Assembly: GCA_017459865.1 (NCBI GenBank)
Contig: JAFUCD010000020.1
Coordinates: 62,001 to 126,000, forward strand
Direction of reading: 5' to 3'
DNA length: 64,000 nucleotides
From: Oscillospiraceae bacterium
GTDB taxonomy: Bacteria; Bacillota_A; Clostridia; Oscillospirales; Oscillospiraceae
Both the position numbers and the translations under genes were made by a program. Of this stretch, positions 58,101-64,000 are shown one piece after another. Each line of letters begins with the position of its first letter. Within the stretch, counting starts at the first letter, position 1. The notes beneath the pieces were generated by a model, which saw only the letters and a program-made list of their open reading frames with translations, did not search any database and was not told the origin of the DNA.

Positions 58101-59894
58101 GGAACAGAGCTGGAAAGTCAGTCCGGCCTCTATGCTGGCGATATGCCTGCAGCCTACGGAGGTCAGACGCCATATAAGCCCGCTAGTGGCGACAACTTCT
58201 ATGATTTTATTGGCTGGAGCAAAACGCAGGGCAGCAGCACTACCGATTCGATCACAGTCATAGGAGCTGCAGACGAAAACTACTACGCCGTGTTCGAAAC
58301 AAAGCCCGTATCGAACAGGATCGTCTGCGTCGACTTCTCTGCAGATATCAAGCTCGACACAGGCGTGACAAATCTGATTTCTACTGAGGAACATGGCGGT
58401 ACGTTTGCATACGATCAGACGTCGGTTAATAAAGAGCTGTATTTCTATCCATCGGCCTTACACGAAGGAAATTCGTTTGACTTTACTGCCTTCACAGACG
58501 TCAGCGTGGCGTTGTACCAAAAGAACACAGATTATAAGAAGCTGACGATTGTTCCGGCAAGCAGCATCTATTATGATGATGATTTGACTGGTACGGTTGT
58601 GGATGCCTCCGCAACGGAGAATGCCAGTATCGGTAACGCAAGCTCCATTCAGGCAAATACCAGCATTCAACCTCTTGAAAAGGGCAAGTATTCCTTTACC
58701 TTCATCGGCACCGGCATTGATATCTACTGCACGACCGACAGCACAGCCGGGTATGTGCAGGCCAAGATCGACGATGACACGAAACTGGTGCAGACCATTC
58801 GCGGCAGCTCGAATACTGAGCGCTATAATGTGCCCACGATCAGCTTCCGTGATCTGGAGCAGGGTCCGCATACGCTCACGCTGAACATTCTCGGCAGCTC
58901 GAACTACAAGCTCGACGGCGTCCGGGTGTATAACTCGGTTGCGGATCAGGGGCTCTACAACGACACCCATGAGCAGTATGCGGCGTATATCAGTATGCGT
59001 GAGGCGCTTGTGAACAACAAGCATACGTACAATGCGTTCTCCGACACCATGACGGATGAGCAGGTCGGCGCGCTGTTTGTGGATGACGAAAGCAAGCTGG
59101 AGCTTGAGCAGCAGCAGATCGACGAAACGGGCAACCCCGTCGTGAAGGACGGTCAGCCCGTTATGGTGAAGGTATATCAATCCACGTTTGAAGCCTATAA
59201 GGCGAACAGCCCGAAGCATGAGATCTATTTGGCGAACAATCAGGTGATCACCTTCCAGCTCACGCCTGCTGGTGCTGCCGCTGCCGCGAACGGCAATCTC
59301 TGGATCGGTCTGAGCGCGCCGGATGCAGGCAAGAATACCGGCACGATTACGGTCATGGAGGGCAAGACCATCTCTGTCACCTCCGCTGTGGATATGTATT
59401 ATCCGATCACGTCCGATATGCTCGGCGCGGACAACAGCGTCACGCTCAAGAACACGGGCAGCAACTTGATCTCCGTCACGAATCTGAAGATCACGGGCGA
59501 TGTGGACATCTACAATGCCGCGAACGCGGCGGGCGCCAGTTCGAGCGCGGTCGGTGACGGCGCGAGCGCAATGACGATGGTTGACGCCATGGCGCTGGTC
59601 TTCGAGCCTGTGACGCTGCAGACCGTAAAGCTTGCGGCGAACAACGGCGTCGATCCTGACGCGCCGGTCGTACCGGACACGCCGGACGTGCCCGATGAGC
59701 CGGACGTGCCGGATGAGCCGGACGTGCCGGATGAGCCGGACGTGCCGGATGAACCCGACACCCCGGACGATCCGACGCCCGACAAGCCCGGCTGGAGCGA
59801 CGACGCGTTCAACCCGGCAAACATCCTGAAGACGCTCTTCAAGCTGCTCCTGAGTGCGCTCAACAGCCTGTTTAGCGGACTCGGCAGCTGGTAA
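55191..59894 (+). CDS. 1567-residue secreted protein, VWA-like and InlB-type repeats
   Basis: Signal peptide at residues 1-25 (KKRALCWLLVLVMVVSLLP). A domain with YVLLLDYNANIKDSRLNEWV (about 337-356), ASVAVVGYGQGANNA (about 520) and GTNRVIILFHVLP (about 617) follows the strand order of a von Willebrand A domain, but the MIDAS DxSxS is DYNAN. Then come two Listeria-Bacteroides (InlB B-type) repeats (YTVTWKNYDGTMLETDAGVK and YTVHWCNYDGTELESQSGLY, about 880-1035), a C-terminal beta region with PLEKGKYSFTFIGTGIDIYC, and PDVPDEPDVPDEP repeats (about 1495-1530) before a hydrophobic tail. No LPxTG or SLH. A large adhesin or matrix protein is likely. AAAGGA sets the start at 55191. Confidence 0.88.
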   Translation: MKKRALCWLLVLVMVVSLLPFSVVADSYVETQASNWTAARTNYSATSNDRTYYAYDAADDAYYKVQYAKEPYFLSAGSSIPIYGNFSAEHGGVWPVGSNTYGSLSKSDTSSTEHNQELYYYVGQSGGTSNGNMRAVYYNSTPKLGYYGVTLFYYTNQEQSSAVSNKSTWSTAKNNGTITMLGSSSEWHYGWAIQNEGITNFGASTYSGTLYYKYTDPANYNAMYYTRADGTRVDLTMPKINSDGSTGYTGSLYYVSMGDEPDDPDPSSTPVVGPGTDPEMGVVGPNGEIMYPDEVVDNGMVLSKRIRQEADGTYTLTMEAYAQGAITQVNTDQKTEYVLLLDYNANIKDSRLNEWVEFIPGTSGTSKKDYWDACYFCKNAGTTPSCGGYQNLYYLDDDQTGGTGEYCKVEQIDAMYFNSSLFAKATDQKKVETQKSEAFHTFGLAFKNSTGKYYLVPGTNWLEKDSSFHGFPEWRGIQCSSSTKFYYSRGSTDTSVPLKQDAMKTAAIEFLKAVKDQPNASVAVVGYGQGANNANGRLYGRTMNTSFLKVSEGNNLTTLTNYVKDTANYLADGNSGTGSRAASGLFTINTALGYISPNKTATTSGGSGLFKDAKATDGTNRVIILFHVLPPNRRGTDSASNYYKTGADNAIEQARLLKNNGVKIYSIGLFAPGYTDTFTLTDDKGTGSYTLQNYLNYVSSNYSPSGSSASLASPGTAVATKYAMEAADQTTLSNEFKFVSQDAITATVNLGTSSVLKDVITENLNYSNAAVDVKVSTLSTRTIDGNTQSYWADPVTEAGVTGSISGNTVTATGFDYSGNSVVTSGTTVGGKKIVVTVSGLTGNGVGVVPTNTDASGIYKSVSDAEAFEKFAIPTVYLEGYTVTWKNYDGTMLETDAGVKLNTRPSYDGSTPTKPATREYSYVFEGWADSANAEYGLSPSELPRVTEDVTYYAIFQPEANPTYTVHWCNYDGTELESQSGLYAGDMPAAYGGQTPYKPASGDNFYDFIGWSKTQGSSTTDSITVIGAADENYYAVFETKPVSNRIVCVDFSADIKLDTGVTNLISTEEHGGTFAYDQTSVNKELYFYPSALHEGNSFDFTAFTDVSVALYQKNTDYKKLTIVPASSIYYDDDLTGTVVDASATENASIGNASSIQANTSIQPLEKGKYSFTFIGTGIDIYCTTDSTAGYVQAKIDDDTKLVQTIRGSSNTERYNVPTISFRDLEQGPHTLTLNILGSSNYKLDGVRVYNSVADQGLYNDTHEQYAAYISMREALVNNKHTYNAFSDTMTDEQVGALFVDDESKLELEQQQIDETGNPVVKDGQPVMVKVYQSTFEAYKANSPKHEIYLANNQVITFQLTPAGAAAAANGNLWIGLSAPDAGKNTGTITVMEGKTISVTSAVDMYYPITSDMLGADNSVTLKNTGSNLISVTNLKITGDVDIYNAANAAGASSSAVGDGASAMTMVDAMALVFEPVTLQTVKLAANNGVDPDAPVVPDTPDVPDEPDVPDEPDVPDEPDVPDEPDTPDDPTPDKPGWSDDAFNPANILKTLFKLLLSALNSLFSGLGSW

Positions 59895-59915
59895 GAAAAG
59901 AGGCGAATGTTTGTT

Positions 59916-60209
59916 ATGAAAAAGCAATATGCAAAGCCAATGCTTTATGCGGAGTCGTTCGCTCTCGTCGAACATATCTCCCAGTCCTGCGGCTGGCAGA
60001 CAAACTTCGGCACAAGCTGCCCCATTGCGGACGGCGGAGCGATCTTCTTCCAGTCCTTAGAAATGGACTGCAACGAGGACGGCATGAGTATGATCGAGTT
60101 TGCCGGGTATGATCCGACAACAGTAAGCATGGAAACGCTGATTACTGTAATCAACCCGACCTGCTACAACTCGTTCAACGAGTACAATCAGCTGTTTACG
60201 TCCATGTAA
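59916..60209 (+). CDS. 97-residue Cys-containing protein, RiPP-precursor-like
   Basis: It starts MKKQYAKPMLYAESFALVEH, then ISQSCGWQTNFGTSCPIADG, with further Cys in EMDCNEDG and NPTCYNS. The KKxYxKPxLYAExFxLxEHI N-terminus followed by a Cys/Asn/Gly-rich part resembles leader/core layouts of ribosomal peptides, but no radical SAM or other maturase is in the window. No signal peptide. It follows the giant protein by 21 bases and is followed by a strong terminator, so it is co-transcribed. ATG at 59907 is an alternative start. Confidence 0.65.
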   Translation: MKKQYAKPMLYAESFALVEHISQSCGWQTNFGTSCPIADGGAIFFQSLEMDCNEDGMSMIEFAGYDPTTVSMETLITVINPTCYNSFNEYNQLFTSM

Positions 60210-60220
60210 ACCCAACCCCA

Positions 60221-60253
60221 AAAAGACCATGCCGCCCGGCATGGTCTTTTTTT
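60221..60253 (+). terminator. Terminator after the 97-residue gene
   Basis: AAAAGACCATGCCG pairs with CGGCATGGTCTTTT around CC, then TTT. Confidence 0.95.
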
Positions 60254-60265
60254 GCTTGTGTTCGA

Positions 60266-60294
60266 TTGACATTTATAGCATTATCCTGTACAAT
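60266..60294 (+). promoter_or_regulatory. Promoter of zinc-ribbon membrane protein
   Basis: TTGACA (60266-60271), 17 bases, TACAAT (60289-60294), 45 bases before the chosen start. Confidence 0.85.
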
Positions 60295-60338
60295 ATATTG
60301 TATATCAATGATTAATGTCAAGAGAGAAGTGTGTTTCC

Positions 60339-61214
60339 ATGAGATGCCCGAAATGCGGAACGGACGTTGCCGCGTTTTATTCCTTCTGCACCAGCTGCGG
60401 CGAGCCGATGCCCGAGCCGTCCTCGCAGTATTCCGAGCAGCAGGCGGCGCCCGTCCAGCAGCCGCGCCCGGTGCCCCGTCCGGAGCCGACGCGGTATGAC
60501 CATAACCCCTATGAGGAGCCGCCGCGCTACTATGCGCCGACGCCCGCGCCCGTGTCCGGACCGGACCGCGGGGGCAATCACGGTATTCTGTACGCGATCA
60601 TCGGGTTCCTCGCGGCGATGCTCGTCGTGTTCGTCATCCTGCTCGCCACCGGCGTGCTGAACAAGGACTCCGGCGGAGATGCGCCCAAGGCGCAGGAGAC
60701 CGAGAACGTGCAGACCACCGTCGCCACGCCCGCTCCGACAGTCGTTGTCGCGGCCACGCCGACCCCGACGCCGACTCCGACGCCCACTCCGACCCCGACG
60801 CCGCCTCCCACGCTGAGCGCTGCCGACCGCAGCGCCATCACCTCGCTGATGGGCAGCTATCTCAACGCCTTCATCCATGACGTGAACTACGGGCAGTACA
60901 GCAGCCTCTACAGCTATGTCCAGTCCGGCAGCCCGATGGAGAGCAAGCTCCAGAACTTCATCTCGGTCGACTGCGCCGCGCTCGATCAGCAGGAGGAGCT
61001 GCATGACCACACGATTGTCTCCATCACGCTGCGCGATCAGTACACCGCCATCGTCACGACGACGGAGCTTTACGAGGTCTGGCAGAACGAGGAGCCCTAT
61101 CACTGGTGGATCAACCAGCGCTGCGTCTATCGCGTCGTGCTGCAGAGCAACGGCGCCTGGGCCGTCGCGGAGTACGCCGACAAGATCACCAAGATCGACT
61201 CCGGCGTCTATTGA
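60339..61214 (+). CDS. Zinc-ribbon, Pro-rich, single-TM protein
   Basis: A 291-residue protein: zinc ribbon CPKCGTDVAAFYSFCTSCGE (3-22), Pro/Arg/Tyr-rich cytosolic linker (25-85), membrane helix (about 90-113, ILYAIIGFLAAMLVVFVILL), a spacer of nine Thr-Pro pairs (PTPTPTPTPT, about 148-165) and an extracellular domain (about 170-291, SAITSLMGSYLNAFIHDVNY, then WWINQRCVYRVVLQSNGAWA) of NTF2/TcaA-like look. The start at 60339 gives MRCPKCG; ATG at 60315 is possible. Function unknown; such proteins may sense wall status. Confidence 0.82.
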   Translation: MRCPKCGTDVAAFYSFCTSCGEPMPEPSSQYSEQQAAPVQQPRPVPRPEPTRYDHNPYEEPPRYYAPTPAPVSGPDRGGNHGILYAIIGFLAAMLVVFVILLATGVLNKDSGGDAPKAQETENVQTTVATPAPTVVVAATPTPTPTPTPTPTPTPPPTLSAADRSAITSLMGSYLNAFIHDVNYGQYSSLYSYVQSGSPMESKLQNFISVDCAALDQQEELHDHTIVSITLRDQYTAIVTTTELYEVWQNEEPYHWWINQRCVYRVVLQSNGAWAVAEYADKITKIDSGVY

Positions 61215-61235
61215 TCCTACATCTGAATATAACAA

Positions 61236-61275
61236 CACGGCTGCCGCATCCGAACGATGCGGCAGCCGTTATGCT
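61236..61275. terminator. Bidirectional terminator
   Basis: ACGGCTGCCGCATC pairs with GATGCGGCAGCCGT around CGAAC, between convergent genes. Confidence 0.85.
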
Positions 61276-61276
61276 G

Positions 61277-62164
61277 TCACTTTGTTTTCTTCACGCGGAA
61301 GATCATCTTCGGCGTCTCGAGACTGGCCTTCGTGTTCTCGTCGACCGAGGACGTGAGGAACGAGTTGCCGCCGATGACGGAGTTCGCGCCGATCACGGTC
61401 TCGCCGCCGAGAATCGAGGCGTTGGAATAGATCGTCGAGTTGTCGCCCACGGTGGGGTGGCGCTTGCCGACGACGGTGTGCCCGCCGCGGGGACTGAGCG
61501 CGCCGAGCGTCACGCCCTGATAGAGCTTGACGTGGTTGCCGATGACCGTCGTCTCGCCGATGACGATGCCGGTGCCGTGGTCGATGAAGAAGTATTCGCC
61601 GATCGTCGCGCCGGGGTTGATGTCGATGCCGGTGGAGCCGTGGGCGTACTCGGTCATGATGCGCGGGATCAGCGGCACGCCGCTCTGATACAGCTCGTGC
61701 GCCACGCGGTAGACGAAGATCGCGTACAGACCGGGATAGGAGAAGATGACCTCCTCCTTGCTGCCCGCGGCGGGGTCGCCGTCGTAGTTGGCCTTCACGT
61801 CCTTCATCAGCATGGACTGGATCTTCGGCAGATTGCGGATGAAGCTCGTGCAGGCGGCGTCTGTGCGGCTCTCCAGCTCGGCGGGATCCATGATCGTGTT
61901 CGAAAACGCCAGCTCCACCTGCTCGCGCAGCGCGGAGAAAATGTCTCCCAGCAGATATTCCACATACGTCTCCGCCGTCACCTGCGACACGGACGTGCCG
62001 CCGAAGTAGGCGGGGAAGAAGACCTTCTGCAGGTCCTGGATGATCTGGATCACCACGTCGCGGTTCGGCAGACGCAGATGGTCGCTGTACATCGGCACCT
62101 CAGAGGTGTTATAGCCCTCAGCGATCTCGGTCGCGACGGCGCGCAGCATACCCTTTTCGATCAT
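61277..62164 (-). CDS. cysE: Serine O-acetyltransferase, EpsC type
   Basis: A 295-residue enzyme of the EpsC branch. The N-terminal helical domain (1-150) precedes PRIMTEYAHGSTGIDINPGA (about 168-187) and the left-handed beta helix with FFIDHGTGIVIGETTVIGNH and VKLYQGVTLGALSPRGG (His at about 194, acetyl-CoA binding). It acetylates serine for cysteine synthesis. AAAGGAG lies nine bases upstream. No cysK is adjacent. Its leader codes for a Cys-rich peptide and has an attenuator terminator, so expression should respond to Cys-tRNA. Confidence 0.95.
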   Translation of the reverse strand: MIEKGMLRAVATEIAEGYNTSEVPMYSDHLRLPNRDVVIQIIQDLQKVFFPAYFGGTSVSQVTAETYVEYLLGDIFSALREQVELAFSNTIMDPAELESRTDAACTSFIRNLPKIQSMLMKDVKANYDGDPAAGSKEEVIFSYPGLYAIFVYRVAHELYQSGVPLIPRIMTEYAHGSTGIDINPGATIGEYFFIDHGTGIVIGETTVIGNHVKLYQGVTLGALSPRGGHTVVGKRHPTVGDNSTIYSNASILGGETVIGANSVIGGNSFLTSSVDENTKASLETPKMIFRVKKTK

Positions 62165-62192
62165 GATAACAAAACTCCTTTGCGGTTATTTG

Positions 62193-62230
62193 GAAAGAAA
62201 AAGCAGGAAGTAACCATACTTCCTGCTTTT
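62193..62230 (-). terminator. Attenuator terminator of cysE
   Basis: On the minus strand AAAAGCAGGAAGTA (62230-62217) pairs with TACTTCCTGCTTTT (62212-62199) around TGGT, then TCTTT. Its 5' arm GCAGGAAGTA can instead pair with TACTTTCTGC (62280-62271) at the end of the leader peptide frame, which would form the antiterminator. Confidence 0.92.
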
Positions 62231-62267
62231 GACATCGTCTGACAAGCTCCCGGCGGAATGCGCCCCA

Positions 62268-62354
62268 TCAGCAGAAAGTACATCGTTTTTGCGCACGACA
62301 ACAACAGACGCAAGCCTTTGCGCCCTGACAGCTGTTGTTGCGGGAAACGTACAT
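62268..62354 (-). CDS. Cys-rich leader peptide of cysE attenuator
   Basis: A 28-residue frame with AAAAGGAG nine bases upstream of ATG (62354-62352): MYVSRNNSCQGAKACVCCCR, then AQKRCTFC and TGA. Seven of 28 residues are Cys, including three in a row (codons 17-19) and the last codon. Its codons overlap a hairpin (CAACAACAG/CTGTTGTTG) and the antiterminator arm. This is the layout of ribosome-stalling attenuation: low Cys-tRNA stalls the ribosome at codons 17-19 and frees the antiterminator. Confidence 0.85.
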   Translation of the reverse strand: MYVSRNNSCQGAKACVCCCRAQKRCTFC

Positions 62355-62386
62355 TCTGCGCGGCTCCTTTTCCGGGAAGATGCCTT

Positions 62387-62415
62387 ATGCTAACATGATA
62401 TGCGCGCTTTGTCAA
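62387..62415 (-). promoter_or_regulatory. Promoter of the cysE leader
   Basis: On the minus strand TTGACA (62415-62410) and TAGCAT (62392-62387) are 17 bases apart. The start site falls about 25 bases before the leader-peptide ATG. Confidence 0.8.
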
Positions 62416-62430
62416 GAGCGACACAGCGCC

Positions 62431-63270
62431 TTACGAAAACCAGACCTCCACGTCGCCGGTGTTGGTCTCGGCGCGGACGGGGATGTCGCCCTCGGTGTCG
62501 AGCGCGCGGCCGTTGTCCCTGCCGGATACGGTCACGTCTCCGAGATCGGTCTCGAGCGACAGGGCAAAGTCCTCCTCGGCGCCGCGAAGCGTGAGCGAGA
62601 CGTCGCCGGTGTTCGCCTCTGCAGCGACGCCGCCCGGCGCGTTCAGCTCGGCGTCGATGTCGCCCGTGTTCGTGGTCAGCCTCGCCTGCTCCGCCGCGCT
62701 GACGTTCCGCAGCTCCAGATCGCCGGTGTTCGCCGTGAGCAGCAGCGTCTGCGCCGTGACCGACGAGAGCGTCATGTCGCCCGTGGCGCAGGTGAGCTCG
62801 ATCCTGCCGGCCTCCAGATCGGAGAGCGTCATGTCGCCCGTCGCGGTGGTGAGCGTGATCTCCTCGAGCGCCGCGTCCGCGGGCACCGTGACCTTCACGA
62901 AGGGGCTGTTGTTCTTGCCGAAGGAGAAGCCGACAACGCCGATGCTGCCGTGCTCCTGCCCCTCGAGCTTCAGCACGCCGCCCGCCTGCGTGATCTCGGG
63001 CTCCTCGCTCAGCGCGTAGGTGAGCGCCCAGGCGTCGCCGCGCTCGACGGTGATGTCCGCCGTCGCCACTTCGATCTGCAGCGTGGTGAACGCCTCGGGC
63101 GTCAGCGTTTCACGCGCCTTGAGCTCGTCCCCCGCGGTAATGGTGCGGTTTTTCCAGTCCAGCCGGAAGCCCGGCTGCCCGCCGAGGGCGAAGCCGGCGA
63201 TGAGACACCCCGCGCCGAGCACCGCCAAAATAAGACAAATGATAAGCACCGTTTTTACAGTTTTATGCAT
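62431..63270 (-). CDS. DUF4097 beta-strand repeat protein
   Basis: A 279-residue protein with an N-terminal membrane helix (about 5-28, VKTVLIICLILAVLGAGCLI) and a right-handed beta-solenoid-like domain of repeats with TATGDMTLSDLEAGRIEL, CATGDMTLSSVTAQTLLL, NTGDLELRNVSAAEQARL and later NTGD turns (about 140-275). The family has no known enzyme activity. It overlaps the DUF1700 gene, forming the common PadR-DUF1700-DUF4097 operon. Confidence 0.93.
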   Translation of the reverse strand: MHKTVKTVLIICLILAVLGAGCLIAGFALGGQPGFRLDWKNRTITAGDELKARETLTPEAFTTLQIEVATADITVERGDAWALTYALSEEPEITQAGGVLKLEGQEHGSIGVVGFSFGKNNSPFVKVTVPADAALEEITLTTATGDMTLSDLEAGRIELTCATGDMTLSSVTAQTLLLTANTGDLELRNVSAAEQARLTTNTGDIDAELNAPGGVAAEANTGDVSLTLRGAEEDFALSLETDLGDVTVSGRDNGRALDTEGDIPVRAETNTGDVEVWFS

Positions 63271-63817
63271 GGTCTGCTCCTTTCCGGCGCAGCAGGCTTG
63301 CCATGCCGCGCACGACCATTCGCCAGAGAACGACCGCGCCGAGCGCCAGAAGCGCGCCGACCGCCGCCGTCAAAAGTCCATATCCCGCAACGACGAGACC
63401 CTGCCCGAGTGTCGCCGCGAAAAACGCTGCCGGAAGCATCGCCGCGCCGCCGAGCACGAGCGCGACGCCCGTGATGATCAGCGAGAGCAGCACCGCGAAC
63501 ACCACGATCAGCAGCGCGACCGCCACGATCGCGAGCGGCAGCGCCACCGGCGCCGCGAAGATCCCGAGCACCACGAGCCAGAAGCTCCGCCAGCCGCTGC
63601 TGACCTTCGCCTCCTGCTCCTGCCGGATCAGCCGGTCCGCCAGCAGTCCGCGCGCGGCCTCCGCCGGCGTGCCGACAAGCGGCGTCACGTCCGCGCCCGC
63701 CGCCAGCTCGGCGTCCTGCAGATATTCCCGGTAATAGCGCAGCGCCTCCTCGCGCTCCGCCGCGGGCAGCCCCCGAAGCTTGCGCGACAGACTGCGCAGA
63801 AACTGTGCCTGAGTCAT
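63263..63817 (-). CDS. DUF1700 (HAAS) membrane protein
   Basis: A 184-residue protein. The N-terminal HAAS domain (1-65, TQAQFLRSLSRKLRGLPAAE, then EALRYYREYLQDAELAAG) precedes two or three membrane stretches (about 77-125, LVVLGIFAAPVALPLAIVAV and ALLIVVFAVLLSLIITGVAL; about 130-165). The start at 63817 overlaps the PadR stop by ATGA. The family works with PadR regulators and DUF4097 proteins in envelope responses. Confidence 0.92.
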   Translation of the reverse strand: MTQAQFLRSLSRKLRGLPAAEREEALRYYREYLQDAELAAGADVTPLVGTPAEAARGLLADRLIRQEQEAKVSSGWRSFWLVVLGIFAAPVALPLAIVAVALLIVVFAVLLSLIITGVALVLGGAAMLPAAFFAATLGQGLVVAGYGLLTAAVGALLALGAVVLWRMVVRGMASLLRRKGADHA

Positions 63818-64000
63818 GCGTCCTCGCCTCCGATCAAGATGTCGATCCCGGTGCGGTAGCTGCGCCATTCCGCGCGGTAGTGCTCCAGCGCGGCGCGCCC
63901 GCTCGCCGTGATGCGGTAGTATCTGCGGTTGCGTCCCTGATACGGGCGGTCATAGGTCTCCAGCCGCCCCTCCTTCTGCATCCTGCGCAGCACGGGATAG
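63814..64000 (-). CDS. PadR family regulator (partial, cut by window end)
   Basis: The last 61 residues of a winged-helix protein: YPVLRRMQKEGRLETYDRPY, QGRNRRYYRITASGRAALEH, YRAEWRSYRTGIDILIGGED. YPxLxxLxxEGxL and RxYYxIT are the PadR hallmark. The 5' part lies beyond base 64000. It controls the operon with DUF1700 and DUF4097. Confidence 0.93.
   Translation of the reverse strand, partial: YPVLRRMQKEGRLETYDRPYQGRNRRYYRITASGRAALEHYRAEWRSYRTGIDILIGGEDA

Noticed and set aside
59690..59760. Tandem 15-18-base repeats, possible CRISPR
   Set aside because: They encode the PDVPDE stalk of the secreted protein in frame; no spacer sequences. No CRISPR array was seen in the window.
60770..60806. Short repeat tract (ACGCCGACTCC-like), possible CRISPR or VNTR
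   Set aside because: It encodes the Thr-Pro spacer of the zinc-ribbon membrane protein; the units are 6 bases without spacers.
62161..62424. T-box riboswitch before cysE
   Set aside because: The leader has no AGGGTGGNACCGCG-type T-box sequence and no specifier-loop layout; it contains a Cys-rich leader peptide and antiterminator pairing instead.

Overview
The window looks like chromosome from a Gram-positive, GC-rich member of the Clostridia, most likely Oscillospirales/Oscillospiraceae. The evidence is the single-chain Gram-positive glycyl-tRNA synthetase, long-form HPF, an EpsC-type serine acetyltransferase, SLH-domain and zinc-ribbon secreted proteins, a PadR/DUF1700/DUF4097 operon, strong AAGGAGG ribosome binding sites and TTGACA/TATAAT promoters. 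This placement is inferred from gene content, not from a marker gene.

Layout. 1-17.6 kb is ordinary GC-rich chromosome: an MMPL exporter with a secreted partner, a YitT protein, an ECF sigma/anti-sigma pair, an acetyltransferase, a TPR/DUF4037 pair, a GH36 alpha-galactosidase, a GT-B-like protein, a lipoprotein, an ArsB/NhaD-type permease behind a manganese (yybP-ykoY) riboswitch, and a lipase-like hydrolase. A 1.06-kb module (ribbon-helix-helix repressor plus zinc-ribbon/OB protein) is wedged at the 3' end of the permease gene between two diverged copies of the last codons of that gene.

17.7-35.4 kb is a lower-GC mobile region built by repeated integration into tRNA-Arg(CCU). Three different 5' halves and two different 3' halves of tRNA-Arg are left, all cut at the same 9-bp anticodon-loop core, and the halves pair up in a nested way (outer A/A, inner B/B). 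One intact tRNA-Arg (D) sits just inside the innermost element. The inner element (26.05-35.17 kb) carries a rolling-circle type Rep, iteron-like repeats, a zinc-ribbon/sigma/membrane fusion protein, a repeat lipoprotein with an OmpA-like C-terminus and a tyrosine integrase. The older element carries a truncated sigma factor with a four-gene ABC exporter operon, a Cys-rich KTR protein, an XRE regulator, a sigma-like ICE protein, an excisionase and a second tyrosine integrase. Fragments of a third integrase and of a nucleotidyltransferase lie at the left edge.

35.4-64 kb returns to chromosome: a second ECF sigma operon, an operon of OYE-type Fe-S flavoenzyme, short-chain dehydrogenase and tocopherol-cyclase-like protein, a trans-sulfuration-family lyase, aconitase X, a solitary DNA methyltransferase, NAD synthetase, glycyl-tRNA synthetase, a BlaI-type repressor, an SLH protein, an FlK-like thioesterase, HPF, pseudouridine-5'-phosphate glycosidase, a 1567-residue secreted protein with a small Cys-containing protein behind it, a zinc-ribbon membrane protein, serine O-acetyltransferase and the PadR operon, cut by the window end.

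The most notable items are (i) the nested tRNA-Arg(CCU) relay of integrative elements; (ii) a complete cysteine-codon leader-peptide attenuator in front of the serine acetyltransferase gene, instead of the T-box usual in Firmicutes; (iii) the manganese riboswitch in front of an ArsB/NhaD/SLC13-type permease; (iv) the small module at the 3' end of that permease flanked by copies that differ only at synonymous third positions; and (v) a family of about 150-bp MITE-like elements with inverted ends and a covarying central hairpin.
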